Below, piece by piece: positions 19,901 through 30,000 of a stretch of DNA of 64,000 bases. A program made the translations under genes and the position numbers. Below the pieces are notes generated by a model. That model was given only the letters and a program-made list of their open reading frames with translations, was not told the DNA's origin and searched no databases. Origin of the DNA: Embleya scabrispora DSM 41855 (lineage in GTDB: Bacteria; Actinomycetota; Actinomycetes; Streptomycetales; Streptomycetaceae); the NCBI RefSeq assembly GCF_000372745.1, contig NZ_KB889708.1, positions 62,001 to 126,000 on the forward strand. The letters run 5' to 3'. Position 1 is the stretch's first letter, and every line of letters starts with the position of its first letter.

Positions 19901-21039
19901 CCGATGTTCGATTTGATCGATCCCAGCCACAGCGGCCGATCCGCCGGGCGCTCCCGACCGTAGGTCGCCAACAACGCCTGAGCCTCGATCGGATCACCGA
20001 GCGCGGTACCGGTGCCGTGCGCCTCCACCGCGTCGATCAAGTCCGCCGACAACCGCGCGGACGCCAACGCCCGCCGGATCACCCGCTGCTGCGACGGACC
20101 GTTCGGCGCCGTCAAACCATTCGACGCACCATCCTGATTCACCGCCGAACCCCGCACCACCGCAAGCACCGGATGCCCCTGCTCCCGCGCCCGCGACAAA
20201 CACTCCAACAACACCAGACCCACACCCTCCCCCCACCCCGTACCATCCGCCGCCGCCGCGAACGCCTTGCACCGACCATCCACCGCAAGACCCCGCTGCC
20301 GACTGAACTCCACGAAGATCCCCGGGGTCGTCATCACCGCGGCTCCGCCGGCCAACGCCAGGGTGCACTCGCCCTGCCGCAACGCCTGCACCGCCAGATG
20401 CAAAGCCGTCAACGACGCCGAACACGCCGAATCGACCGTGATCGCCGGACCCTCCAGACCGAACGTGTACGCCAGACGACCCGACAACACACTGGCGGCG
20501 GCGCCGGTGAGTTGGTGCCCCTCGGTGCCGTCGCCGGTCCCGCCCCCGCTGCCGCCGGTCATCAGGACCGATCCGACGAAGGCCCCGACGGGTTGTCCCT
20601 TGAGACCGCCGGGATCGATCCCCGCGCGTTCGAACGTCTCCCACGCGATCTCCAGGAGCAGCCGCTGCTGGGGGTCCATCGCGGCGGCCTCGCGCGGGCT
20701 GATCCCGAACAGGTCCGCGTCGAACTCCGAGGCGTCGTCGAGGAAGGCGCCTTCGCGGGCGTAGGTGTGGCCCGACCGGTCGGGGTCCGGGTCGAAGAGC
20801 GTCCCGGTGTCCCAGCCGCGGTCGGTGGGGAAAGCCGAGACCGCGTCGGTTCCGGTGGCCACCAGCTCCCACAGGTCCTCCGCGCAGCGCACGCCCCCGG
20901 GGAAGCGGCAGCCCATCGCCACGATCGCCACCGGCTCGTGGGCTGCCGCCGTCAGCTCGCGCGTTTGCGCGCGGAGCGACTCGACCTCCTTCAGCGAGGC
21001 CCGCAGTGCCTCGACGAACCTCTCGTCAGCGACCGCCAT
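13939..21039 (-). CDS. Type I polyketide synthase PKS-C: KS-AT-ACP-KS-(damaged AT)-ACP-TE (AurC-like)
   Basis: A 2366-residue terminal bimodular PKS. Module 1: KS (from about residue 34, active site DSACSASL), AT near 590-800 with GHSQGE and VDYASHS (methylmalonyl type), ACP near 1010 with GFVSM instead of GFDSL but Ser kept. Module 2: KS from about 1068 (DTACSSSL), an AT-like region near 1630-1850, ACP with GFDSL near 2011, then a thioesterase (GYSAGG near 2205, C-terminal His in GTHFSII). Neither module has reductive domains, so two keto groups should remain and cyclise to a pyrone on release. The second AT is abnormal: FLFSGPP replaces FVFPGQG, GRSVGE replaces GHSVGE, and about 100 residues including the HAFH/YASH segment with the catalytic His are missing. 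Start ATG 21039 lies 14 bp inside the PKS-B gene end. The KS1 coding region contains a patch of different codon use (about 19950-20510). Confidence 0.93.
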   Translation of the reverse strand: MAVADERFVEALRASLKEVESLRAQTRELTAAAHEPVAIVAMGCRFPGGVRCAEDLWELVATGTDAVSAFPTDRGWDTGTLFDPDPDRSGHTYAREGAFLDDASEFDADLFGISPREAAAMDPQQRLLLEIAWETFERAGIDPGGLKGQPVGAFVGSVLMTGGSGGGTGDGTEGHQLTGAAASVLSGRLAYTFGLEGPAITVDSACSASLTALHLAVQALRQGECTLALAGGAAVMTTPGIFVEFSRQRGLAVDGRCKAFAAAADGTGWGEGVGLVLLECLSRAREQGHPVLAVVRGSAVNQDGASNGLTAPNGPSQQRVIRRALASARLSADLIDAVEAHGTGTALGDPIEAQALLATYGRERPADRPLWLGSIKSNIGHTQAAAGVGGVIKTVMALRRGILPPTLHVDEPTPHVDWASGAVRLLTEARDWPRTGRPRRAGVSSFGISGTNAHVILEQSPDDTFPAPLVAPTAAPVAPDGSADRADDRARKLVEGDRAHTGPLPWLITARNGRGLREQAARLREHVRTRPDLASADVAHSLLTSRTLFDHRGVVLADDRDAYLAGLEAIAEGKSAAGVVTGVARDPGKPVFVFPGQGAQWEGMGADLCRDSAVFRERLHECAEALAPHVDFSLVDVVRGAEGAASLDRVDVVQPALWAMMISLAALWRSHGMEPGAVVGHSQGEIAAACVAGALSLEDGARIVARRSRLVAERLAGSGGMAFLGLPADRARDRLSAWGTRLSVAAVNAPGSVVVSGDAEALDELLDAAEQDGVRAIRVAVDYASHSAQVEALEAELVTILADIAPQAAAIPFFSTVLGGPVDTSGLDAAYWYRNLRETVRFDPTVRELLAAGHHTYVEMSPHPVLAVSLHEITEGAASPGSVGEGTVLTSLRRDEGHLGRFLTSLAEAHVRGVPVDWSAHIGGRARLVDLPTYAFQRRRYWPDALPAAAPIRESDDSAAAVFRQRLAELPDSGRGNLVLETVCEHAAAVLNRGSAADVDITQAFTDLGFVSMTAMEMRNRLATATGVRLSPAAVFDHPTAERLAAHLLARLTGAPEQVDEPVTAAAAEPIAIVAMGCRYPGDVASPEQLWDLVASGRDAISSFPSNRGWDTAGLYDPTPGRPGRTYVRRGGFLHDADRFDPLLFGISPREALAMDPQQRLLLEVTWEVLERARLAPDAVAGSRTGVFVGVSGQDYLSLLTADPEGGAGYLMTGTSTSVASGRVAYTFGLEGPAVTVDTACSSSLVALHLAVQAIRQGDCTAALVGGATILSTPGAFVEFSRQGALAPNGRCKAFAAEADGTGWGEGVGVLLVEPLSVARNAGHPVLAVIRGTAINQDGASNGLSAPNGLAQQRVIRQALAHAGLTVRDVDAVEAHGTGTTLGDPIEAEALLATYGQGRPVHAPLWLGSLKSNIGHTAAAAGVGGVIKTVMAMRTGVLPPTLHVDEPTPHVDWTSGAVELLTEARPWPDTGRARRAGVSSFGISGTNAHVILEYAPGDADAVREPEPAPSSAGPAQRTSGDQHAQTRPPGSPRHAPDPFATLPTVPWVLSGGTSDALRAQAGRLRRFVRERAELAPVDVARSLAATRAGLAHRAVILGRDRDALLVSLAELARDGSAPGLVRGIARGRDRVAFLFSGPPREAVAERAGLVGELSARIPMFASALDEADTAIAARLDRPQGEVPPRHGETPQDPILAQGALFAGEVALFRLLEHWGIEPGLLLGRSVGEVTAAHCAGVLSLTDAAALVVALGRASECAAQADPTVSDDSAGEGVRRVVKELTFRRPLTPLASGRTGGPVAYEELSSPEYWVRLIRDDGAPTDAVRGLGSQGVCVCLRMGADNTFAECVGPGAAAPTDGTEDPNGTGGADAAMAATAAAENVTVLPMPGPEYGTELGAFLGALAHLHVRGVAVGWDRMLADCGARLVDLPTYAFGRERYWPEGGGPTMGAARSPGEYAPSRPDRGREIRERLAAANGEERARFVVAWVRTHVAAVLGLADPEAVDADRPLPELGFDSLTAVDLRNRLGADTGLRLVPGLVFQYPTVVSLARHLVARWEETGPAGDEDTGGAEVARAGTGGAGFTLGPLFARAGDMGRTDEFEELMRRIARFRPIFDNPDERFRPAHVRLARGSAARLVCFPTFAVGSGASQYARLAAASRGEHDVWVLPVPGFGPHESLPASVDVLAQLQADGVVRCAEGGPVVLLGYSAGGWIAHATAAVLEARGAGPDAVVLLDSHWPRSAMLRHIHARIEAARRSGASDEPWTQEAEDDTHLTALAHYTGLFQAWTPAKIGAPTLLVRAAEASFDDPPQDWRPRWHLPHTAVDTPGTHFSIIREHSGPVLRAVGDWLGGSHRDHGSQPPRGTQGA

Positions 21040-24000
21040 CGTGCTCCTCCGTCCGTGCGTGTGCCGCGTTGTCGGGGTCCGTGACGAGGTCGTCGTGCTC
21101 GCCGTACGGGCCGTCGTGCAGCGCCATCGCAAGCAGCCCCTCGGCGTCCATCCGGTCGATCGAGCCGGACCCCGGCCCGGGGCTGTGCTCCCGGGGTGCC
21201 GACTCGGCCGCGGCGGCGTGGCCCGCGAGTTGCAGCAGCGAGTCCAGCAGGCCGGCGTCGCGCAGCCGGGAGAGCGGAATGCCGGCCAGTGCATCGCGCA
21301 CCCGACGTTCGGTGTCACGCGGTACGTCCGCCCCCTTCTCTCGGGGAGCAAGCTCCGCGGCCAGGCGCTGGGCGAGCGCCGTGGGGGTGGGGTGGTCGAA
21401 CACCAGCGTCGGGGGCAGCCGCAGGCCGGTTGCGCCGGCGAGCCGGTTGCGCAGTTCCACGGCCGTCAGCGAGTCGAACCCGAGGTCCTTGAAGGCCCGG
21501 TCCCGTCCCACCGCCTCGGTGGTCGGGTAGCCGAGGACGGTCGCGGTCTCGACGTGGACCAGTTCGAGCAGTTGCCGGTCCCGCTCGGCCGGCGACAGCG
21601 CGGCCAGGCGCCGCCGTGGCGCCGCGGCGCTCGTACCCCCGGAGCCCCTGCGTCGCGCCGGGCCGCGCACCAGGTCGCGCAGCACCGAGGGCAGCGTGTC
21701 GGGCCGCGTCCGGAACACGGACAGGTCGAGCCGCATCGGCAACACCAGCGGCTCGTTCACGGTGCCGGCGAGGTCGAAGAGCGCCAGGCCGTCCCGGGTC
21801 GGCAGGCCCTGGACGCCGACGCGTGCCATCCGGGCCCGGTCGGCCCGGTCGAGTCCGGCCGTCATATCGCTGCTCTCGGCCCACAGCCCCCAGGCCAGCG
21901 ACAGCGCGGGCAGTCCGGCGTGACGTCGCCGCCGTACCAGCGCGTCCAGGAACGCGTTGGCCGCCGCGTAGTTGCCCTGTCCGGCGCTGCCCAGGGTGGC
22001 CGAGGCCGAGGAGAACACCACGAACGCCGCCAAGGGTGCGGTTCGGGTCAGCTCGTCCAGGTGGCACGCTCCGTCCACCTTGGGCCGGAACACCCGGTCG
22101 ATCCGTTCCGGGGACAGCGCGGGAATCACGCCGTCGTCCAGGACACCGGCCGCGTGCACCACGGCGGTGAGGGGGTGCGCGGCGGACACCGACGTCAACA
22201 GCGCAACCACCGCGTCGCGATCGCCGACGTCGCACGCCGCCCACGTCGCCTCGGCGCCGTGCGTACCCAGTTCGGTGGTCAGGAGCGAGGCTTCGGCGCT
22301 CTCGTCGGCGCGCCGGCTCACCAGGAGCAGTCGGCGTACGCCGTGCTCGACGACCAGATGCCGGGCCAGGGCGCGCCCCAGGGTTCCGGAGGCGCCGGTC
22401 ACCAGCACGGTGCCCGCGGGGTCCCACGCCGTGCCCGGGTCGCCGCGTTCCGGGTCCACCGGGGCGATCGGGACCACCGGGACACGTTCGAGCCGGGGAA
22501 GCATGATCCGCCCCTCGCGAACCGCGAGTTGAGGCTCGTCGGTGGCCAGTGCGGCGGACAACGCGGCGACGGAGGCCGGGTGGGCGTCGAGGTCGACCAG
22601 CACGAACCGGCCCGGGTTCTCCGCCTGGGCCGAGCGCACCAGGCCCCAGACCGCCGCGGCGGACGGGTCCCCGGGAGGTTCGTCGTCCGACGTGGCGAAC
22701 GCTCCGCGTGTGACGACGACGCTCCGCGCCGCGCTCACCGGTTCCTCGGCGATCCGGTCCCGCAACACTTCCAGGGCTCGACGGGTCGCCTCCCGGGCCC
22801 GCACCGCCTCTGCACCGGCGCGGGAGTCCGTGCCGAACACCGCGAGCACGAGGTCGGGTTCGGGCTCGCCGGCACCCGTCGCGGAGCGCAACGCGGACAG
22901 GTCGGGGAAGCGCTTCACCTCCGGGGGCAGGTCCAGGTCGTCGCCGCCGAGCACCGCCCACGCGCCGTGCCGCGGTTCACCCCGCCCGGTGGGAGCGGCG
23001 GGTGCGGCGGGTGCGGCCACCCACGTGAGCCGGAACAGGTCGTCCCGGCGAACACCCGGGGCGCGCAGTCCTTCGGGGGAGACCGGACGGGCGGCCAGCG
23101 AGCGCACCGTCACCGCGGGGGTGCCTTCGGTGTCCGTCACCACCACCGACACGTCCCGGTTCGTCCCCGCGGACACCCGGACCCGCACCGCCGGGCCGCA
23201 GGGCCCGTGGAACGCGACGTCGTTCCAGGCGAACGGCACGGCCGCCGCATCGGGGCCGTCGTCCCGGTCGCGGAGCAGACAGGAGTGGAGCGCGGCGTCG
23301 AGCAGCGCGGGATGGGCGTGGTAGCGGCCCGCTTCGGCCGCCATTTCGTCCGGCAGCGCAGCCTCACCGAAGACCTCCTCCCCCACCCGCCACGCGGTGT
23401 GCAGGCCGTGGAACGCGGGGCCGTAGGACAGGCCGATCCCGTCGAGCCGTTCGTAGAAGTCGGTCAGGTCGACGGCTACGGCTCCCGGGGGTGGCCAGGC
23501 GCCGTCGAGGGCCGCCGGGGTCGCGGCCTGGGTCGCGGTGAGCATGCCGCGCGCGTGGCACGACCAGGGGTCCTGCGGGGCCGCGTCCTCGGGGCGGGCG
23601 TACACGCCGAGGGCCCGCGTGCCCCCCTCCTCGGCAGGACCGACCCGGACCTGGAGCCGCACCGCGCCGTCTCCGGCGAGGATCAGGGGCTTTTCCTGGA
23701 TCAGCTCCCGGATGTGCGGGCAGTCGGTCTCGGCGCCCGCCAGCGCCGCCAGTTCCACGAACGCGGTACCGGGCACCAGCACCGTGTCGCCGACGGCGTG
23801 ATCGGCGAACCACGGGTGGGTGTCCAGGGACCAGCGCGCGGTCAGCACGGCCTCGGTGGAGTCGGCGAGATCGACGCGGGCGCCCAGGAGCGGGTGCTCC
23901 GGGCGGCCCAGGCCCGCCGCGCTCACGTCGCCGGCACCGGCAGGTGTGTCGAGCCAGAACCTGCGCCGTTGGAAGGGGTAGGTCGGCAGGTCCACGACGC

Positions 24001-27000
24001 GTGGTGCACGGCCGGTCCAGGTCGCGGACCAGTCCACGGCGACACCGTGGGTATACGCCTCGGCGACCGAGGCCAGGAAACGTTCCGGTCCGCCCTGGTC
24101 GCGGCGCAGCGACGCGACGGCCACGCCCGGCGTGCCCGGGTGCTCCTCCAGGATTTCCCGTAGGCCCGTGGTGAGCATGGGGTGAGGAGCGGCCTCGACG
24201 AACGTGCCGTAGCCGTGGGTGATCAATTCCCGTACGGCGGGCTCGAATCGCACGGGCTCGCGCAGGTTGCGGTACCAGTAGTCGCCGTCGAGTCCCGTGG
24301 TGTCCCGGAAGGCGCCGGTCAGCGTCGACATGAAGGCGATGCGGGCCGGTCCCGGGCGAATCTCGGCGAGGTCGTGGGCCATCCGCTCGCGTACGGCTTC
24401 CACGTGGGGCGAGTGCGAGGCGTAGTCGACCGGGATCCGACGCGCCCACCGTCCGGTCCGTTCGCAGTGCGCGAGGAGGTCCTCGAGTGCGGCCGTGTCG
24501 CCCGTCACCACCACCGACGCCGGTCCGTTGACGGCCGCGAGGTGGATTCGTCCGTGCCAGGCCGCCGTCAGGTCCTCGGCCTCGGTCGCGGTCAGCGCCA
24601 GCGAGACCATCGCGCCGCGGCCCGCGATCGCCCTCAGGGCCCGGCTGCGCAGGGCGACCACGCGCGCGCCGTCGTCGAGGGAGAGGCCGCCCGCGACGCA
24701 GGCCGCGGCGATCTCCCCCTGCGAGTGCCCCACCACGGCGTCGGGTTCGACGCCGTACGATCGCCACAGTTCGGCGAGCGACACCATCACCGCCCACAGC
24801 GCGGGCTGGACCACGTCCACCCGTTCCGGGTCGACTCCGGTGTCCCTGCCCCGGACGACGTCCACAACGGACCAGTCGGCATACGGGGCCAACGCGTCGG
24901 CGCACTGGGCCAGGCGGTCCCGGAACACGGGTGCGGTGTCCCACAATCGTGCGGCCATGCCCGGCCATTGGGCTCCCTGGCCGGGAAAGACGAAGACCGT
25001 CCGGCCGGGGTCACCGGCGAGCCCCTCGATCGCCGCGGGGGTCTCCCGACCCTCCGCCACGGCGGCCAGGGCGGACAACAGTTGGTCGCGGTCGCCGCCG
25101 ATGATCACGGCCCGGTGTTCGAGCGAGGCGCGGGTCGTCAGCAGCGAGTGGGCGACGTCGACGGCGTCGAGTCCCGGTTCGGCGACGAGGCGCTTGCGCA
25201 GTCCGGCCGCCCTCGCCCGCAGCGCGGGCTCGCTCCTGGCCGAGAGCACCAACGGCACGGGTGTGTCGGCCGCTCGGGCATTCGTGGCGGCATGTTCGGG
25301 TTCCCCCGTCTCGGGTGCGCGTCGAGCGTGCGGGTCCGGCGTGGCGGGAGCCTGTTCCAGCACGACGTGCGCGTTGGTGCCGCTGATGCCGAACGAGGAG
25401 ACCGCGGCTCGACGCGGTCGCCCGGTGACGGGCCAGGGGCGTGCCTCGGTCAGCAGTTCGACCGCGCCGGACGACCAGTCGACATGGGGGGAGGGTGCGT
25501 CCACGTGCAGGGTCCGCGGCAGGACGCCACGGCGCAGGGCCATGACCATCTTGATCACACCCGCGACGCCCGCCGCCGCCTGGGTGTGACCGATGTTCGA
25601 CTTGACCGAGCCGAGCCACACCGGGTGGTCGGTGGGGCGCCCGCTGCCGTAGGTGGCCAGGAGTGCCTGCGCCTCGATCGGGTCGCCCAGGGTGGTGCCC
25701 GTGCCGTGCGCCTCGACGACGTCCACCTCGGCGGCCGTGAGCCGGGCACCGGCCAACGCCTGGGTGATCACCCGTTCCTGGGACGGTCCGTTCGGGGCGG
25801 TCAGGCCGTTGCTCGCCCCGTCCTGGTTGACCGCCGAGCCCCGGACCACGGCAAGGACGCGGTGGCCCTTGCGCACCGCGTCCGACAGGCGCTCGACGAG
25901 GAGCACGCCGGCGCCCTCGCCCCACACCGTGCCGTCCGCGGCGGCGGCGAACGGCTTGCAGCGCGCGTCGGCGGCCAGCGCGCCCTGCCTGGCGAACTCG
26001 ATGAAGGCGTTCGGCGTGCACATCACGGTGACCCCGCCCGCGAGGGCGAGGTCGCAGTCTCCGCCGCGCAACGCCTGCGCCGCCAGGTGCAGGGCCACCA
26101 GCGACGAGGAACAGGCGGTGTCCACGGTGACGGCCGGCCCCTCGAATCCGAAGGTGTAGGCGACGCGTCCGGTGGCGACGCTTGCGGACCCGCCGGTGCC
26201 GAGGTATCCGGCGATGTCCTGCGTGATGGTGCCCAGCCGCGTGGTGTAGTCGTGGTACATCAGCCCGGCGAACACGCCGGTGCGGCTGCCCCGCAGGGCC
26301 GCCGGGTCCAGGCCCGCGTGTTCCAGCGCTTCCCAGGAGATCTCCAGCAGGAGGCGCTGCTGTGGGTCCATCGCCACCGCCTCGCGCGGGCTGATGCCGA
26401 AGAACTCGGGGTCGAACCGCGCGGCGTCGGGCAGGAATCCACCCGCCGTCGCGAAGCCGGCGGAGTCGAGGGACCAGCCGCGGTCGGTGGGGAAGGCGGA
26501 GATGGCGTCGGCGCCCCGGTCCACGAGGTTCCACAGATCCTCCGGCGAACCGATGCCTCCCGGGAAGCGGCAGGCCATGCCCACGACGGCGATCGGCTCG
26601 TCCGCTGCGATCGCGCCGCGTGCCGGGGGTTGTCGACGCCCGTTCCGTCCGGTCAGCCGTTCGTGGACGTGCTCGGCGAGTTCGTGCGGCGTCGGATGGT
26701 CGAAGACGAGCGTGGCGGGCAGCCGGAGGCCGGTCACTCGCGCGAGGCGGTTGCGCAATTCGAGTGCGGTGAGCGAGTCGAATCCCGACTCCTTGAACGC
26801 GCGCCCGGGTTCGACGGCGCTCGTGTCCGGGTGGCCGAGGACGGCCGCGACCTGGGCCCGCACCACGTCGAGGATCTTCGCTGCCGCGTCCCGGGTCGGG
26901 AGGTCGGCGAGTTCACCGGCGAGGGCGGAGTCGCCGTCGACCTCCGTCGCCGCGCGCCGCGCCGGTGGCCGCACCAGGGCGCGCAACAGCGCGGGTACGC

Positions 27001-30000
27001 CGTCCGCGGCGGCCCTCGCCCGTACGGCGGCGAGGTCCAGACGGGCCGGGAGGACGACGGGCAGCCCCGACCGCAGGGCCGCGTCGAACAGGGCGACGCC
27101 CTCTCCCGCCGACAACGCGGTCACCCCGGCTCGGCGCATCCGGTCGCGGTCGGTGTCCGACATCGCGCCGGTCATCGCGCCGGTCTCGGCCCACAGCCCC
27201 CAGGCCAGGGAGAGCGCGGGCAGTCCCAGCGAACGTCGGACACCGACGAACGCGTCGAGGAAGGCGTTGGCCGCCGCGTAGCCGCCCTGGCCCGCGGTGC
27301 CGAACACGCCCGCCCCGGAGGAGAACACGACGAACGCGGAGAGGTCCATGTCTCGGGTCAGTTCGTGCAGGTTGACCACCGCGTCGACCTTCGGCCGGAA
27401 CACGGTGTCGATCCGTTCCGGGGACAGCGACGGGACCACCCCGTCGTCCGGGACGCCGGCCGCGTGGACCACACCGCGCAACGCGTGTTCCACCGGAATC
27501 CGCGCGAGGACCTCCATCAGGGCCGCGCGGTCCCCCGCGTCGCACGCCGCCCAGTGCACGGACGCGCCCAGTTCCGCGAGTTCCGCGCCGAGTTCGGCGG
27601 CTCCGGGCGCAGCCGCGCCGCGGCGACTCGTCAGCAACAGGTGCCGTACTCCGTGCGCCCGGACGAGGTGGCGGGCCACGACCCGGCCGAGCACACCCGT
27701 CGCGCCCGTCACCAGGACGGTGCCCTCGCCGCCGAAGCCGGCGAAGTCCTCCGGGCCGTCCGGGCGTTCGGGAACTTCCCGGGTGCCGGTGGCGCCGTTG
27801 CCCGCGTTGTCGCGATCACCGCCGGACGGCGGCACCCGTCGCAGTCTGGGTACGAAGGCCCTCCCGGCGCGCAGCGCCACTTGCGGCTCGTCGCCGCCCA
27901 CGACGGCGGGCAGCGCTTCGCCGGAGGGTTCCGTGCCGTCCCAGTCGACCAGGACGAGCCGGTCCGGGTTCTCCGCCTGCGCCGAGCGCAGCAGGCCCCA
28001 TGCCGCGGCCAGGGCCGGATCGCACGTCTCGTCGTCGCGCACCGCCACCGCGCCCCGGCTCAACAGCACGAGGCGGGTGGCGGCGCCGCGTTCGTCGGCG
28101 AGCCACGCCTGAATCAGCGTCAGTGCTCCCCCGACGAGGTCTCGGACGGCCGCACGCGGGTCGGCGCAGCCGGGCGCGGGCATCGGGAGCGCCGCCAGGA
28201 CCGCGCCCGGCACATGCTCTCCCGCCGTCGCCGCCACGAGTTCCGCGACCTTGTGCACCGGGACGTCGGTGCCTTCGAGAGCCGCGACGAGCGCCTCGGC
28301 GCCGTCGAGGACGACCCACGACCGGGGCGTCGGGGACGCCCCGCCCGCAACGGGCACCCAGTCCACGGCGAACAGGGAGTCCGTCGACTCCGCGACGGCG
28401 GGTCGAAGGCGGTCGAGTGCCATCGAACGCAGGGCGAGCGATTGCACGGACACCACGGGCGCCCCGGTCGCGTCGGCGGCCTCCACCGCGACGGCGTCGG
28501 GGCCCAGCGGGGTGATCCGTACCCGCAGCCGCGTCGCGCCGACCGCGTGGATGCGCACACCGGACCACGAGAACGGCAGCCGAGGCCACGAGGCCGGGCC
28601 TGTCCGCGCACGTGTCGCGGCATCGCCGACCGCCGCCGCGTGCAGCGCGGCGTCGAGCAGGGCCGGGTGGATCGCGAACCCGTCGGTGTCGCCGTCCCCC
28701 GGGAGCACGACCTCGGCGAGGACCTCGTCCCCCCGCCGCCAGGCGGCCCGCAGACCCCGGAACTCGGGGCCGTAGCGCAGGGACAGCGCGGCCAGGTCCT
28801 CGTACACGCCCTCCACCGGCACGGGTTCGGCGCCGGGCGGCGGCCAGGCGTGCGACGCGCGGACTTCGTGCCCGACGGTACGGGCGAGCGATCCGGCCGC
28901 CTGCCTGGTCCACGCCCCGTCCGGGATGTGCTCCGGCCGGGCGTGGATGGTGATCGCGCGGTCGCCGGCCGCGTCGGCCGGACCGACGACGGCCCGCAAC
29001 TGCACACCGCCGCGCGGCGGCAGGACCAGGGGTGCCTCCAGGGTCAGTTCCGCCACCCCGTCGCAGCCCACCTGCTCGGCGGCTCGAAGCGCCAGTTCCA
29101 GGAAGGCCGTCCCGGGCAGCAGGACGACGTCGCCGACCGCATGGCCACCGAGCCAGGGGTGGGTGTCGCGGGACAGCCGCCCGGTCAGGAGCACGCCGCC
29201 GGAGTCGGGAAGGTCGGTGACCGCTCCCCAGAAGGGGTGGTCGAGCGGGCTCAGCCCGGCCGAACCGACGTCACCGGCGGGCGGCGTGGCGTCGAGCCAG
29301 TATCGCTGCCGGTCGAACGCGTACGTGGGCAGCGACACACGGCGCACGTCGGTCCCGGCGAACACCTTCGTCCAGTCGGGCGATCGGCCGCCCGCGTACA
29401 CCTCGCCCAGGGAGAGGAGGAACCGGTCGAGGCCGCCGTCGTCTCGGTGCAGCGTGCCCGTCACGAGCGCCTCCCGGCCCAGCCCGCCGAGCGTCTCGGT
29501 CAGGCCGAGGGCGAGCACCGGGTGCGGGCTGCACTCCACGAACGTGCCGTGTCCGGCGGCGCCGAGTCGCTCCACGGCGTCCGAGAGCCGGACCGTGCGC
29601 CGCAGATTGCGGTACCAGTAGTCCGCGATCAACTCCTCACCCGGCACCACGTTGCCCGTGACCGTCGAGTACAGCGGCAGCGTGCCCGTCCGGGGACGGA
29701 TGTCCGCCAACCGGGCGAGCAGTTCCGTGCGCAGCGCCTCCACGTGCGGGGAGTGGGAGGCGTAGTCCACGGCCACACGCCGAGCGCGTACACCGTCCCG
29801 CGCGCAGGCGCCCGTCAACTCGTCGAGCGCCGCGGGGTCTCCCGAGAGCACCACGGACGAGGGGCCGTTCACCGCGGCGAGCGAGAGTCGTCCGGCGAAG
29901 TCCGCGAGCCGCGCGCGGACCTCCTCGACCGGGGCCGTCAGGGAGACCATGCCGCCCGCACCGGCCAGCCGTTCGGCGATCAGCCGGGAGCGCAGGGCCA

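Noticed and set aside
21040-21351. In-frame N-terminal extension of PKS-C
   Set aside because: The extra residues have no PKS character and lie within the coding end of PKS-B; ATG 21039 begins the usual docking segment.
22400-28900. Search for an enoylreductase domain in PKS-B
   Set aside because: No ER motif is seen between the DH and KR parts of either module, only the usual KR structural subdomain, so the modules were called KS-AT-DH-KR-ACP.
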